Part shown: positions 52,214 through 61,106 of the stretch, one piece after another
Position numbering within the stretch: the stretch's first letter is position 1
Layout of the letters: each line of letters begins with the position of its first letter
Origin: Candidatus Poribacteria bacterium
GTDB taxonomy: Bacteria; Poribacteria; WGA-4E; WGA-3G
Direction of reading: 5' to 3'
Assembly: GCA_022821965.1 (NCBI GenBank)
Contig: JAJECN010000058.1
Span: 62,001-126,000, forward strand
DNA: 64,000 bases
Made by a program: the position numbers and the translations under genes
The notes under the pieces: generated by a model
Database searches by the model: none
Told to the model about the DNA's origin: nothing
Seen by the model: the letters and a program-made list of their open reading frames with translations, nothing else

Positions 52214-53617
52214 ATGGAAAACAAACCAAATGTTATTTTTATTCTAACAGACGATCAGGGACCGTGGGCTGCGGGCTGCTGCGGCAATGACGAAGTACGG
52301 ACACCCTACCTCGATCAGTTGGCTTCAGAAGGCACCCGCTTTCCCAATTTCTTCTGCACAAGTCCCGTCTGTTCGCCAGCACGTGCGAGTCTCATGACTG
52401 GACGCATTCCTTCAGCACACGGTGTACACGACTGGATCCGCGACGGAAATATGCCGCCTGATCCTGCACGATACCTCGATGGATTAACCTGTTATACCGA
52501 TGTTTTAGCCGATAATAATTATACCGTCGGATTGAGCGGCAAATGGCACCTCGGCGATAGTTTAACACCGCAACACGGGTTCAGTCACTGGTTTACCTTG
52601 CTCACTGGCGGAAGTCAGTACAACGATGCGGATATGATTCGAGATGGACAGGTAGAAATGCAACCCGGTTACCTTACCGACGTAATCACCGATGACGCCT
52701 TGGAGTTTATTTCGGCGAACCAAGAGGGTCCATTCTACCTCAGCGTCAACTATAACGCACCGCATACACCGTTTACAGGACATCCGCAAGACATCGTTGA
52801 CTCTTATGACGATTGCCCGTTCAAGACCTGCCCACAAGAAGCGTTACATCCATGGGCGGTACAGGGTGCAGCCGTTCACATGGGCAATCGTGAATCGTTA
52901 AAAGGCTATTTCGCAGCGATAACAGCACTCGATTTAAATGTCGGACGAATTCTGGAACGACTTACACAGTTGGGTATCCGTGAGAATACGCTCGTCGTTT
53001 TCAGCAGCGACAACGGCTATTCGTGTGGACATCACGGATTTTGGCATAAAGGTAACGGCACCTTCCCACTGAACATGTATGAAAACTCTGTCAAAGTTCC
53101 GTTCATCGTCAGCCACCCCGGCAGCATCCCGGAAGGACGCGTTAGCGAGGCGATGGTCAGCCAATACGATTTCATGCCAACACTTCTCGATTATCTCGGC
53201 TTATCCGATCCGAACGATGATATGTCTCCCGGCAGAAGCTTTGTCTCTGCGCTTTCTGGAGAGACAAACGACGCGAAAGAGGAAATCGTCGTCTTCGATG
53301 AATACGGTCCCGTCCGCATGATCCGTACACAAGAGTGGAAATACGTCCATAGATACCCTTACGGTCCACATGAGTTATACGATCTTGTAAACGATCCGGC
53401 GGAACGGAAAAACCTGATAGATGACAAGTCTCAGAATGCTCGCATAGATGACATGCGTCAACAGATGGGAGCTTGGTTTGAAAGATACGTCCTACCAGAA
53501 TTAGATGGTGCGAGATGCTCCGTTACCGGTGGTGGGCAAGCAGCAAAAATTGAAGAAGGACAATGTGGTGAAGGTGCCTTTCATCCGCGATACGCTGCAC
53601 CTCGACAGAATGTGTAA
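52214..53617 (+). CDS. Sulfatase (type I, Cys-type)
   Basis: A 467-aa sulfatase. NVIFILTDDQGPWAAG gives the metal ligands; the formylglycine motif is C-S-P-A-R at Cys53. Further marks are SGKWHLGD, FSSDNGYSCGHHG and HRYPYGPHELYDL. It removes sulfate from a sugar or other ester; the target is unknown. There is no signal peptide. GGAGGA precedes the ATG. It starts a plus-strand run with a pantoate-kinase-like gene 28 bases on. Confidence 0.94.
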   Translation: MENKPNVIFILTDDQGPWAAGCCGNDEVRTPYLDQLASEGTRFPNFFCTSPVCSPARASLMTGRIPSAHGVHDWIRDGNMPPDPARYLDGLTCYTDVLADNNYTVGLSGKWHLGDSLTPQHGFSHWFTLLTGGSQYNDADMIRDGQVEMQPGYLTDVITDDALEFISANQEGPFYLSVNYNAPHTPFTGHPQDIVDSYDDCPFKTCPQEALHPWAVQGAAVHMGNRESLKGYFAAITALDLNVGRILERLTQLGIRENTLVVFSSDNGYSCGHHGFWHKGNGTFPLNMYENSVKVPFIVSHPGSIPEGRVSEAMVSQYDFMPTLLDYLGLSDPNDDMSPGRSFVSALSGETNDAKEEIVVFDEYGPVRMIRTQEWKYVHRYPYGPHELYDLVNDPAERKNLIDDKSQNARIDDMRQQMGAWFERYVLPELDGARCSVTGGGQAAKIEEGQCGEGAFHPRYAAPRQNV

Positions 53618-53644
53618 CAGCATTTGCTAAAGGGAAGGAACGAA

Positions 53645-54490
53645 ATGGCGAGAGCTTTTGCCCCCGGCAACATTTCGTGTGTTTTCAAGGTTATTCCGCA
53701 CGCCGATGCTGCCCGTATGCACTCGCTCGGTATGGGTTTCACTGTTAAAGAAGGTGTAGAGGTCACCGTCTCCGAGCATCATGAGATGGAAGTGCTATTC
53801 AATGAACAGCGCATCAGCTTTCCGACGGTACGTGCTGTTGTCAGCAGATTAACCCAAAATAGTGGTATCGCAGGCATCCAAGTAGATATTACCTCTCCAC
53901 TGCCCCTCGGTTGTGGTTTTGGACTCAGCGGTGCCGCAGCACTCGCAACGGCTTACGCACTCAATGAACTGCTTCAAACTCACAAAGATACTGAGGAACT
54001 CGCGATGATAGCACACATCGCAGAGGTTGAAAACCGCACTGGATTGGGTGATGTCTGTTCACAATACCATGGTGGTTGTCTCGTTAAGTTGAAGGAGGGT
54101 GCGCCGTTAGTTGCCGATAGGCTACCGATTGCCGAACAACCCATCTATTACCGCTACTTCGGACCGATCCAGACAAGCGAGGTGCTTGGAAACAGAGAAC
54201 AGACTGCACGTATCAATCGTGCCGCCGATGTTGCCTTGAATGTTTTGCAAACGCTTACGAGTGCCGAATCAAGCCCTGAACTCTTTAATGCCTGTTTTGC
54301 GGTCTCAAAACGGTTTTCAGTCGAGAGCGGTTTACTCAGCGATGTACGGGTGATAGACACAATCGCACAGATTGAGGCAGAGGGAGGCGTTGCATCGATG
54401 ATTATGTTAGGGAACGGCGTTTTTAGCACACATCCTTTTGAGGACGCGGTGGAGACAAAGCTCGTTCATAACCCAGCACGTCTCAAATAG
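53645..54490 (+). CDS. GHMP kinase, archaeal-type pantoate kinase-like
   Basis: A 281-aa GHMP-fold kinase closest, by pattern, to archaeal pantoate kinase (COG1829). It begins ARAFAPGNISCVFKV, has the ATP loop PLPLGCGFGLSGAAALATAYALN and the family strand NRTGLGDVCSQYHGGCLVKLKEG. Archaeal enzymes phosphorylate pantoate for coenzyme A synthesis; bacteria normally use pantothenate kinase. Its presence in a bacterium suggests transfer or another substrate. The start is ATG 53645 with AAGGAA upstream; the open frame begins seven codons earlier. Confidence 0.78.
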   Translation: MARAFAPGNISCVFKVIPHADAARMHSLGMGFTVKEGVEVTVSEHHEMEVLFNEQRISFPTVRAVVSRLTQNSGIAGIQVDITSPLPLGCGFGLSGAAALATAYALNELLQTHKDTEELAMIAHIAEVENRTGLGDVCSQYHGGCLVKLKEGAPLVADRLPIAEQPIYYRYFGPIQTSEVLGNREQTARINRAADVALNVLQTLTSAESSPELFNACFAVSKRFSVESGLLSDVRVIDTIAQIEAEGGVASMIMLGNGVFSTHPFEDAVETKLVHNPARLK

Positions 54491-54650
54491 TTGTCAGTTG
54501 TCGGTTTTCAGTTTTCAGTTATAGTAAAGCCCGAAAATAAGTGGACACTCTCAAGAACACAAAACACCTCTCCTTCGCTGGCGAGGATTGTATCCTCGCC
54601 CTTGTGTTGGTGTATAAGTAATTATGGGTTTTACTATAAAACTGATAACC
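54489..54650. repeat. Intercistronic repeat, copy 4 (composite)
   Basis: The outer ends read AGTTGTCGGTTTTCAGTTTTCAGTTATAG and CTATAAAACTGATAACC (inverted). Inside them an inner pair (ATAGTAAAGCCC / GGGTTTTACTAT) and a hairpin (GGCGAGGAT / ATCCTCGCC) suggest a second element nested within. It starts at the stop codon of the kinase gene and ends 17 bases before the next ATG. Confidence 0.7.
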
Positions 54651-54667
54651 ATGTGGGTGATAATCCT

Positions 54668-56590
54668 ATGAACCCTTTAATCGTGATACTTCTGATTCTC
54701 TCTACAGCATCTACTGCTTTTGGCGCGGTAGAAGTTGGGGATTTGAGATTCGGGTTCGGTGACGGTTACAAAATAGGAACATGGGCACCCTTAACCATTA
54801 CTGTGCGGAATCAGGATGAACGCGCCGTATTTAGTGGCAATTTGGCTGTGGAAGTGCGAAACTTTTCTTCAGACACGCCCATTGAGCGTTACACGACTCC
54901 TCTGAGGCTCATCGGAGCCGAACCGAAACGGAAAAATCTCCATGTTTACTGTCCGAGAAATGCGACACAGCTTGTTATTCAAATTGTCCCAGCAACGTCT
55001 TCGGGAGACACGGCGTTAGACGACACACCGTTAGAAACAACACAGGATATGTTATTACCGACACCGCTCGCGCGTAAAGACTATTTCGTGTTGGCATTGG
55101 CACCGAGCGGTGACAAGTTAAAACGATTTATTGACAAAAAACAGTTAAAGGGTTCCGATGGTGCGAAGGCGCATGTAAGGTATCTTCCGACTTCGAGATC
55201 ACTGCCGAACAGATGGATAGCCTACAGTGCGGTCGATGTGCTCGTTATTCGTGGAATCCGTTTGACAGAACGGCGTATCTCAAAAGCACAACAAGCAGCC
55301 ATGCTTGATTGGGTCCAACGCGGTGGCACGCTTATTATCTCTGGTGGCAGTAATTTTAACTATCTGCGGGGTAGTTTTATAGAACCCTACCTCCCTGTTG
55401 AATTGAAGCGTGTGGAAATGGATACGCTCCCAACTGGTGTGCGAGAGCAGCTCGGTTTTCAGTCATCCGGTAGCAACGAAAACCCGTTTGAACGTATCCA
55501 GTTTGTTCCGAAAGTCGGGTGTGAAACGCTGATCGGCACAGAAGAGCAGCTCTACGTCGCAAAACGGAACTTCGGAGACGGGCAGATTCTCTGTCTTGCG
55601 TTTGATTACAACGTCCCTCCATTCTCGGAACAACAGATAGGTGAGATGTTCTGGCACGGATTACTGAGCAGATCCGGTAAATCACCAAAGCACCTCGCAG
55701 ACCGATATGCACTCGCTCTTCAACATGAGGAAAAGATTTATAAAGAATTTCTGTCGAAAATGCCGACACAGGTGCCGCTCATCAAGCTGCTCTCTATAGT
55801 CTTACCGGTATATCTGCTTAGCTTTGGGGGTTGCTTATTCTATTTCAGCAAATCGAAGCAAAAGCCACGCACCTATTGGATAGGCGGGTGTCTTTTCGTT
55901 TTGCTTTCAGTGAGTACGATTGGCGTAGGAGGACATATCTTTCCTAATAATATAACGGCAGACCGGTTATCAATTCTATCAGTTTACGCTGAACGACAGC
56001 GCGCACACTTACAGAGTTATGTTTCTCTCAGAGCTACAAGACGTACCGAAACATCTTTTGAATTTGCCAATAGAACCCTCGTTCGTCAGCAAGAAGTCGG
56101 AAACTCCGGGAATCAGCCCTCTCACAAGATTGGGACATTCGTTCAAGATTCAGGTTCTCAACTACAGGATCTATCCGTGGAGCCGTGGCAACCTACGACC
56201 TATGTGGAAGAAACATTTTTGGACGCTCAAAGACTTCCACGCCTCCTTGAAAACGCTTGGTATGTTACGGGCAAAGAAATGATTTACTTAGGAAACGTCA
56301 CACTCAATGCCAAGTCGGTTCCCGAATCTTCAACAGAAACTCTTCGGTTGCGAGTGACACCAAAAATGCTGCCTGATGAAGAACTGACCGGCACGCGAAA
56401 ACAGTTTGCACAAATCTTACGGCAGGAGTATGTCTTACGATATTTGGATTTAGCAGCAAATGCCAATGCAAATCCTCCACCCTATTTTCTTGGATGGACT
56501 CCTCAAAGTTTTAACGATATAGTAGCAGATGGAAACGTTAGCACCAACGATGAAACTTTAGTAATCTTCCGACCTGGTGTTGGACCTTGA
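54668..56590 (+). CDS. Membrane protein with glutamine-amidotransferase-like fold
   Basis: A 640-aa protein. The start chosen is ATG 54668, a signal peptide follows (PLIVILLILSTASTAFG), and upstream frame is repeat DNA. The N-terminal part is beta-rich (VEVGDLRFGFGDGYKIGTWAPLTITVRN). Residues about 160-340 contain DVLVIRGIRLTERRISKAQQAAMLDWVQRGGTLIISGG, the class I amidotransferase-like fold without a catalytic Cys. Two membrane spans follow (LLSIVLPVYLLSFGGCLFYF, TYWIGGCLFVLLSVSTIGVGG), then a large soluble tail. Function unknown; similar proteins occur beside MoxR/aerotolerance-type loci in some bacteria. Confidence 0.7.
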   Translation: MNPLIVILLILSTASTAFGAVEVGDLRFGFGDGYKIGTWAPLTITVRNQDERAVFSGNLAVEVRNFSSDTPIERYTTPLRLIGAEPKRKNLHVYCPRNATQLVIQIVPATSSGDTALDDTPLETTQDMLLPTPLARKDYFVLALAPSGDKLKRFIDKKQLKGSDGAKAHVRYLPTSRSLPNRWIAYSAVDVLVIRGIRLTERRISKAQQAAMLDWVQRGGTLIISGGSNFNYLRGSFIEPYLPVELKRVEMDTLPTGVREQLGFQSSGSNENPFERIQFVPKVGCETLIGTEEQLYVAKRNFGDGQILCLAFDYNVPPFSEQQIGEMFWHGLLSRSGKSPKHLADRYALALQHEEKIYKEFLSKMPTQVPLIKLLSIVLPVYLLSFGGCLFYFSKSKQKPRTYWIGGCLFVLLSVSTIGVGGHIFPNNITADRLSILSVYAERQRAHLQSYVSLRATRRTETSFEFANRTLVRQQEVGNSGNQPSHKIGTFVQDSGSQLQDLSVEPWQPTTYVEETFLDAQRLPRLLENAWYVTGKEMIYLGNVTLNAKSVPESSTETLRLRVTPKMLPDEELTGTRKQFAQILRQEYVLRYLDLAANANANPPPYFLGWTPQSFNDIVADGNVSTNDETLVIFRPGVGP

Positions 56591-56745
56591 AAACCAAAGA
56601 AATCGTCAGCCATTCTTAGGGGCATTGGCTCAAAGTATATAGTCTGAAACGAAGTGGAAGGGTTTTGCTTGGGTGTTTCCTCAGATTTAAGAAAAGAACG
56701 TTAAGCCCAAAACCTCGTGCCTTAACCGCAAGGAATAATTAGAAA

Positions 56746-57693
56746 ATGGATGTACTATCACTCGGCATTTACGTCGTTGATGTGTTAGGACGACCGATAG
56801 ATCAGTTTCCCGAAAAAGGGAAATTAGCACTCTTTGAGGAACTCGAAATCCATACCGGCGGTTGTGCCAACAACACGGCTATCGCGCTCGCGCGCTTGGG
56901 CATCTCTGCTGGCGCAATGGGTAAAGTTGGTGGTGATGCTTTCGGCGACCTGATCTTGCAAACGCTCGCAGATAACGATGTTGACACAGTGGGTATGCAA
57001 CAGGATGCAAACAGCAGCACCTCATTTACATTCGTAGCGGTTGCCTCCGATGGGGAACGGACCTTCTACCATTACATCGGCGCGAACGGTGAACTCTGTG
57101 AGATTGACCTCAATTGGGAAATCATCAAGCGCGCCAAGATTCTGCACATCGCCGGTGCGCTTGTCATGCCACGCTTTGATGGAGCACCGATGGCGAACGT
57201 CCTCCAAGGGGCAAAAGCATTGGGGATAACGACCTCACTTGACACAGCGTATGATGCCACTGGAAAGTGGATGGAGACACTCGAACCGTGTTTGCCTTAT
57301 GTAGACATGTTTATGCCGAGTATTGTCGAAGCACAACACCTTACCGGTCTATCTGAGTATCAAGAAATCACCCAATTTTTGCGGAATAACTACGGTATCC
57401 ACACCATCGTCATTAAAATGGGTGAAAACGGCAGTTACGCCTCTACGCCAGAAACCGAATACTTAGCACCAGCATACCCTGTAAATGCCGTTGACGCAAC
57501 GGGCGCTGGGGACGCTTACGTCGCTGGTTTTCTCGCAGGGACCATCATGGATTGGGACCTGAAGGCGACAGCGGAATTGGCAGCCGCAACGGGCGCGGCT
57601 TGTGTCACTGCTATCGGCACAACCGCCGGCATCCAAAATCTTGAAGAGACATTGAAAATAGCCGTCAGTCATCGGCTACCGGTTATCAGTTAA
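56746..57693 (+). CDS. PfkB-family carbohydrate kinase
   Basis: A 315-aa ribokinase-type kinase. It has HTGGCANNTAIALARLG, GKVGGDAFGDLI and the catalytic/anion-hole motif DATGAGDAYVAGFLAG. It phosphorylates a sugar or nucleoside; the substrate is not assigned. AAGGAAT precedes the ATG. The last codons (LPVIS plus stop) are read from the palindromic repeat at 57679, so the natural C-terminus has been replaced or extended by repeat DNA. Confidence 0.9.
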   Translation: MDVLSLGIYVVDVLGRPIDQFPEKGKLALFEELEIHTGGCANNTAIALARLGISAGAMGKVGGDAFGDLILQTLADNDVDTVGMQQDANSSTSFTFVAVASDGERTFYHYIGANGELCEIDLNWEIIKRAKILHIAGALVMPRFDGAPMANVLQGAKALGITTSLDTAYDATGKWMETLEPCLPYVDMFMPSIVEAQHLTGLSEYQEITQFLRNNYGIHTIVIKMGENGSYASTPETEYLAPAYPVNAVDATGAGDAYVAGFLAGTIMDWDLKATAELAAATGAACVTAIGTTAGIQNLEETLKIAVSHRLPVIS

Positions 57694-57743
57694 AGAGGTG
57701 CTTTGTTTACCCAAAATCCTCTTTTAACCGACAACTGATAACT
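57679..57743. repeat. Intercistronic repeat, copy 5
   Basis: An inverted repeat: GGTTATCAGTTAAAGAGG at one end and CCTCTTTTAACCGACAACTGATAAC at the other. It contains the stop codon of the kinase gene and ends 16 bases before the next start codon. Its AAAAAAGGAA tail supplies the ribosome site of the ABC gene. Confidence 0.75.
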
Positions 57744-57759
57744 AAAAAAGGAACATTAA

Positions 57760-58713
57760 ATGATCGTTCAAACAGAAAATCTATCCAAATGGTACGGCGA
57801 AGTCATGGGGGTAAACGACATATCCCTTACAATTCATCCCGGAATTACCGGTTTGTTGGGTCCAAATGGTGCCGGAAAAACGACTCTAATCAAACTCATG
57901 ACGGGTCAACTTAAACCTAACCAAGGCGAAGTCAAAGTGCTGAACCAAACGGTATGGAACAACCCCGAACTGACGAGACAGGTCGGTTACTGTCCGGACA
58001 TCGAATTGGCATATCAATTCATGAGTGGTCACGAGTTTATCACGTTTTTTGCGACATTGAGTGGATACGACGAAACAGAAGTGGAATCTCGGAGCCTACA
58101 AGTCCTCGAAACGGTGGATATGCTCCCAGCAAAAGATCGACCCATCGCCTCCTATAGCAAAGGAATGCGGCAGCGGATTAAGCTCGCGCAAGCATTAGTG
58201 CATGAGCCAGAACTCCTTTTCTTAGACGAACCTCTCACCGGATTAGACCCGAACGGAAGAAGGTACGTCCTCTCACTCCTGAAGGAACTTGCTGACAAAG
58301 GCATCAGCATCATCGTTTCCAGCCATATCCTCTACGAGATTGAGGCACTAACAGAGACAATTCTACTCATCCATCAAGGGCGAATCCTCGCGGAGGGGAC
58401 TATCTCTGATATCCGCGAACTGATTGATGAACACCCGCACAAAGTCTATCTAAGTACAGATGAACCGCGCCGCTTAGCGCAAGTTTGTCTCCCTTTCGCA
58501 GATATTTTGAGCGTTACCTTTGTCGATAGCAGTGATATTCCCAGCGAACCACAGGAAGAAGAAGAATCAAGCGATATCATTATCGAAACTGCCAAGCCTG
58601 ACGCTTTTTATGCGCGACTCCCTGAACTCCTCATAGAAAATGAGTTGAATGTCTCCCAACTCTATTCCCCCGACGACAATCTCTCTTCTGTGTTTAAATA
58701 TCTTGTTGGCTAA
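57760..58713 (+). CDS. ABC transporter ATPase (exporter/gliding type, GldA-like)
   Basis: A 317-aa ABC ATPase of the CcmA/COG1131 type. Walker A is GPNGAGKTT, signature YSKGMRQRIKLAQAL, Walker B LLFLDEPLTGLD, with a His switch in VSSHILYEIEAL. The C-terminal 80 residues are the extra domain of this group. It normally works with ABC-2 permeases, but none follows: the next 220 bases (58714-58933) show no gene. AAGGAA precedes the ATG. Confidence 0.9.
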   Translation: MIVQTENLSKWYGEVMGVNDISLTIHPGITGLLGPNGAGKTTLIKLMTGQLKPNQGEVKVLNQTVWNNPELTRQVGYCPDIELAYQFMSGHEFITFFATLSGYDETEVESRSLQVLETVDMLPAKDRPIASYSKGMRQRIKLAQALVHEPELLFLDEPLTGLDPNGRRYVLSLLKELADKGISIIVSSHILYEIEALTETILLIHQGRILAEGTISDIRELIDEHPHKVYLSTDEPRRLAQVCLPFADILSVTFVDSSDIPSEPQEEEESSDIIIETAKPDAFYARLPELLIENELNVSQLYSPDDNLSSVFKYLVG

Positions 58714-58933
58714 CCTCTCCGACAAATGGCGAGATGTTTTTATCTTGTACCTGTAGACCACAGTCAGCGTTTCCAAGAAAGTATGTAACGGTAATTGAGA
58801 TTATGCTATCTTTTCGCGCACAATTGTATCTATAACAATAAGAAGGATTCCCTTTCTTACGTTAAGTGCATTGAACTCACAATAAACTCGGTTATCCTAT
58901 TGATGTACCTCACACTAACAAAAGGATCCCCAA

Positions 58934-59818
58934 ATGACAAAGTCTAAGCGGTTAGTCGCTTTTCTGGTCTTTCCTCTCCTGTTCCTATCAGGGGTTATCT
59001 TTGTCCTATTCGTAGGAGACATCGAAAACTCACAGAACAACCGATCAGGTTTTGCTGTTAATCCTACCGGACGTTTAACAGTTGATCTGCAGTTTGGTAC
59101 AATTAATATAGAAACCACAGATGAGGATCATATCAATATCGCTTACACAAAGAAATGGAAAGCAAAGTTTCGGGAACTGCGACTAAAGTCTGGTGAATGG
59201 ATTAAGGAATTGCCTAATGATTTTGAGATCACAACCAAATCTAACGACTCAGACACCCAATCAGATATTCGAGTTGAGGGAAAGTTTAAGCAATGGCAAG
59301 AACATTGGCAAGACGGATTGAAGTGGTTTACTGTTGACTTTCACGTGACAGTGCCGTCCCAGTATAACGTCACGCTCAAAACCGCATCTTCCGGAGATAT
59401 CCACGTTGACAACTTGATGGGCACAGTAAGCGCAGAGGTCTTAGATGGCAGCCTACACCTCGGTGAGATCCAGGGCGAAGTGTGGGGAAAAACCGATGGG
59501 AGCGGAGATATTACACTCAACGGATGCCAAAGTCGCGTCAACCTGACAGCTGCTATCGGGAATATCCGAGCAGAAATGACAACACAACCAGAACACCCAT
59601 GGATGCTGAGCACATCTGAAAGTGGAGAGATAGAGGTCGCGCTCAGCACCGATATCGCAGTTGAAATAGATGCCCAAACGCAAGGGAACATCTCAAGCGA
59701 CTTTTCCATTCAACCTCACAGATACGTCAAAAATAGGTTAAAAGGAAAGGTTAACGGCGGCGGACCGATCCTGAAATTGCGTGCGGATGTCGGCGAAATC
59801 CGTTTGAGGAGAAAGTAA
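58934..59818 (+). CDS. DUF4097 putative adhesin-like protein
   Basis: A 294-aa protein with an N-terminal membrane or signal segment (LVAFLVFPLLFLSGVIFVLFVG). The rest is a beta-helix-like repeat domain of DUF4097 (GTINIETTDEDHINIAYTK, TLKTASSGDIHVDNLMGTVSAEVLDGSLHLGEIQGEVWGKTDGSGDITLNG). DUF4097 proteins are often membrane-linked and encoded with regulators or ABC genes. AAAAGGA precedes the ATG. Confidence 0.82.
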   Translation: MTKSKRLVAFLVFPLLFLSGVIFVLFVGDIENSQNNRSGFAVNPTGRLTVDLQFGTINIETTDEDHINIAYTKKWKAKFRELRLKSGEWIKELPNDFEITTKSNDSDTQSDIRVEGKFKQWQEHWQDGLKWFTVDFHVTVPSQYNVTLKTASSGDIHVDNLMGTVSAEVLDGSLHLGEIQGEVWGKTDGSGDITLNGCQSRVNLTAAIGNIRAEMTTQPEHPWMLSTSESGEIEVALSTDIAVEIDAQTQGNISSDFSIQPHRYVKNRLKGKVNGGGPILKLRADVGEIRLRRK

Positions 59819-59837
59819 CTCGTTTTTCCCAGAAAGT

Positions 59838-61080
<1,243 letters not shown>

Positions 61081-61106
61081 TATTCCTATGAAAGCTGATA
61101 CGTCAT

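Noticed and set aside
54491-54667. 59-residue N-terminal extension of the membrane protein
   Set aside because: It is read from palindromic repeat DNA and precedes a clear signal peptide starting at 54668.
58714-58933. ABC-2 permease remnant after the ABC ATPase
   Set aside because: Three forward frames show frequent stops and no membrane-like stretch of useful length.
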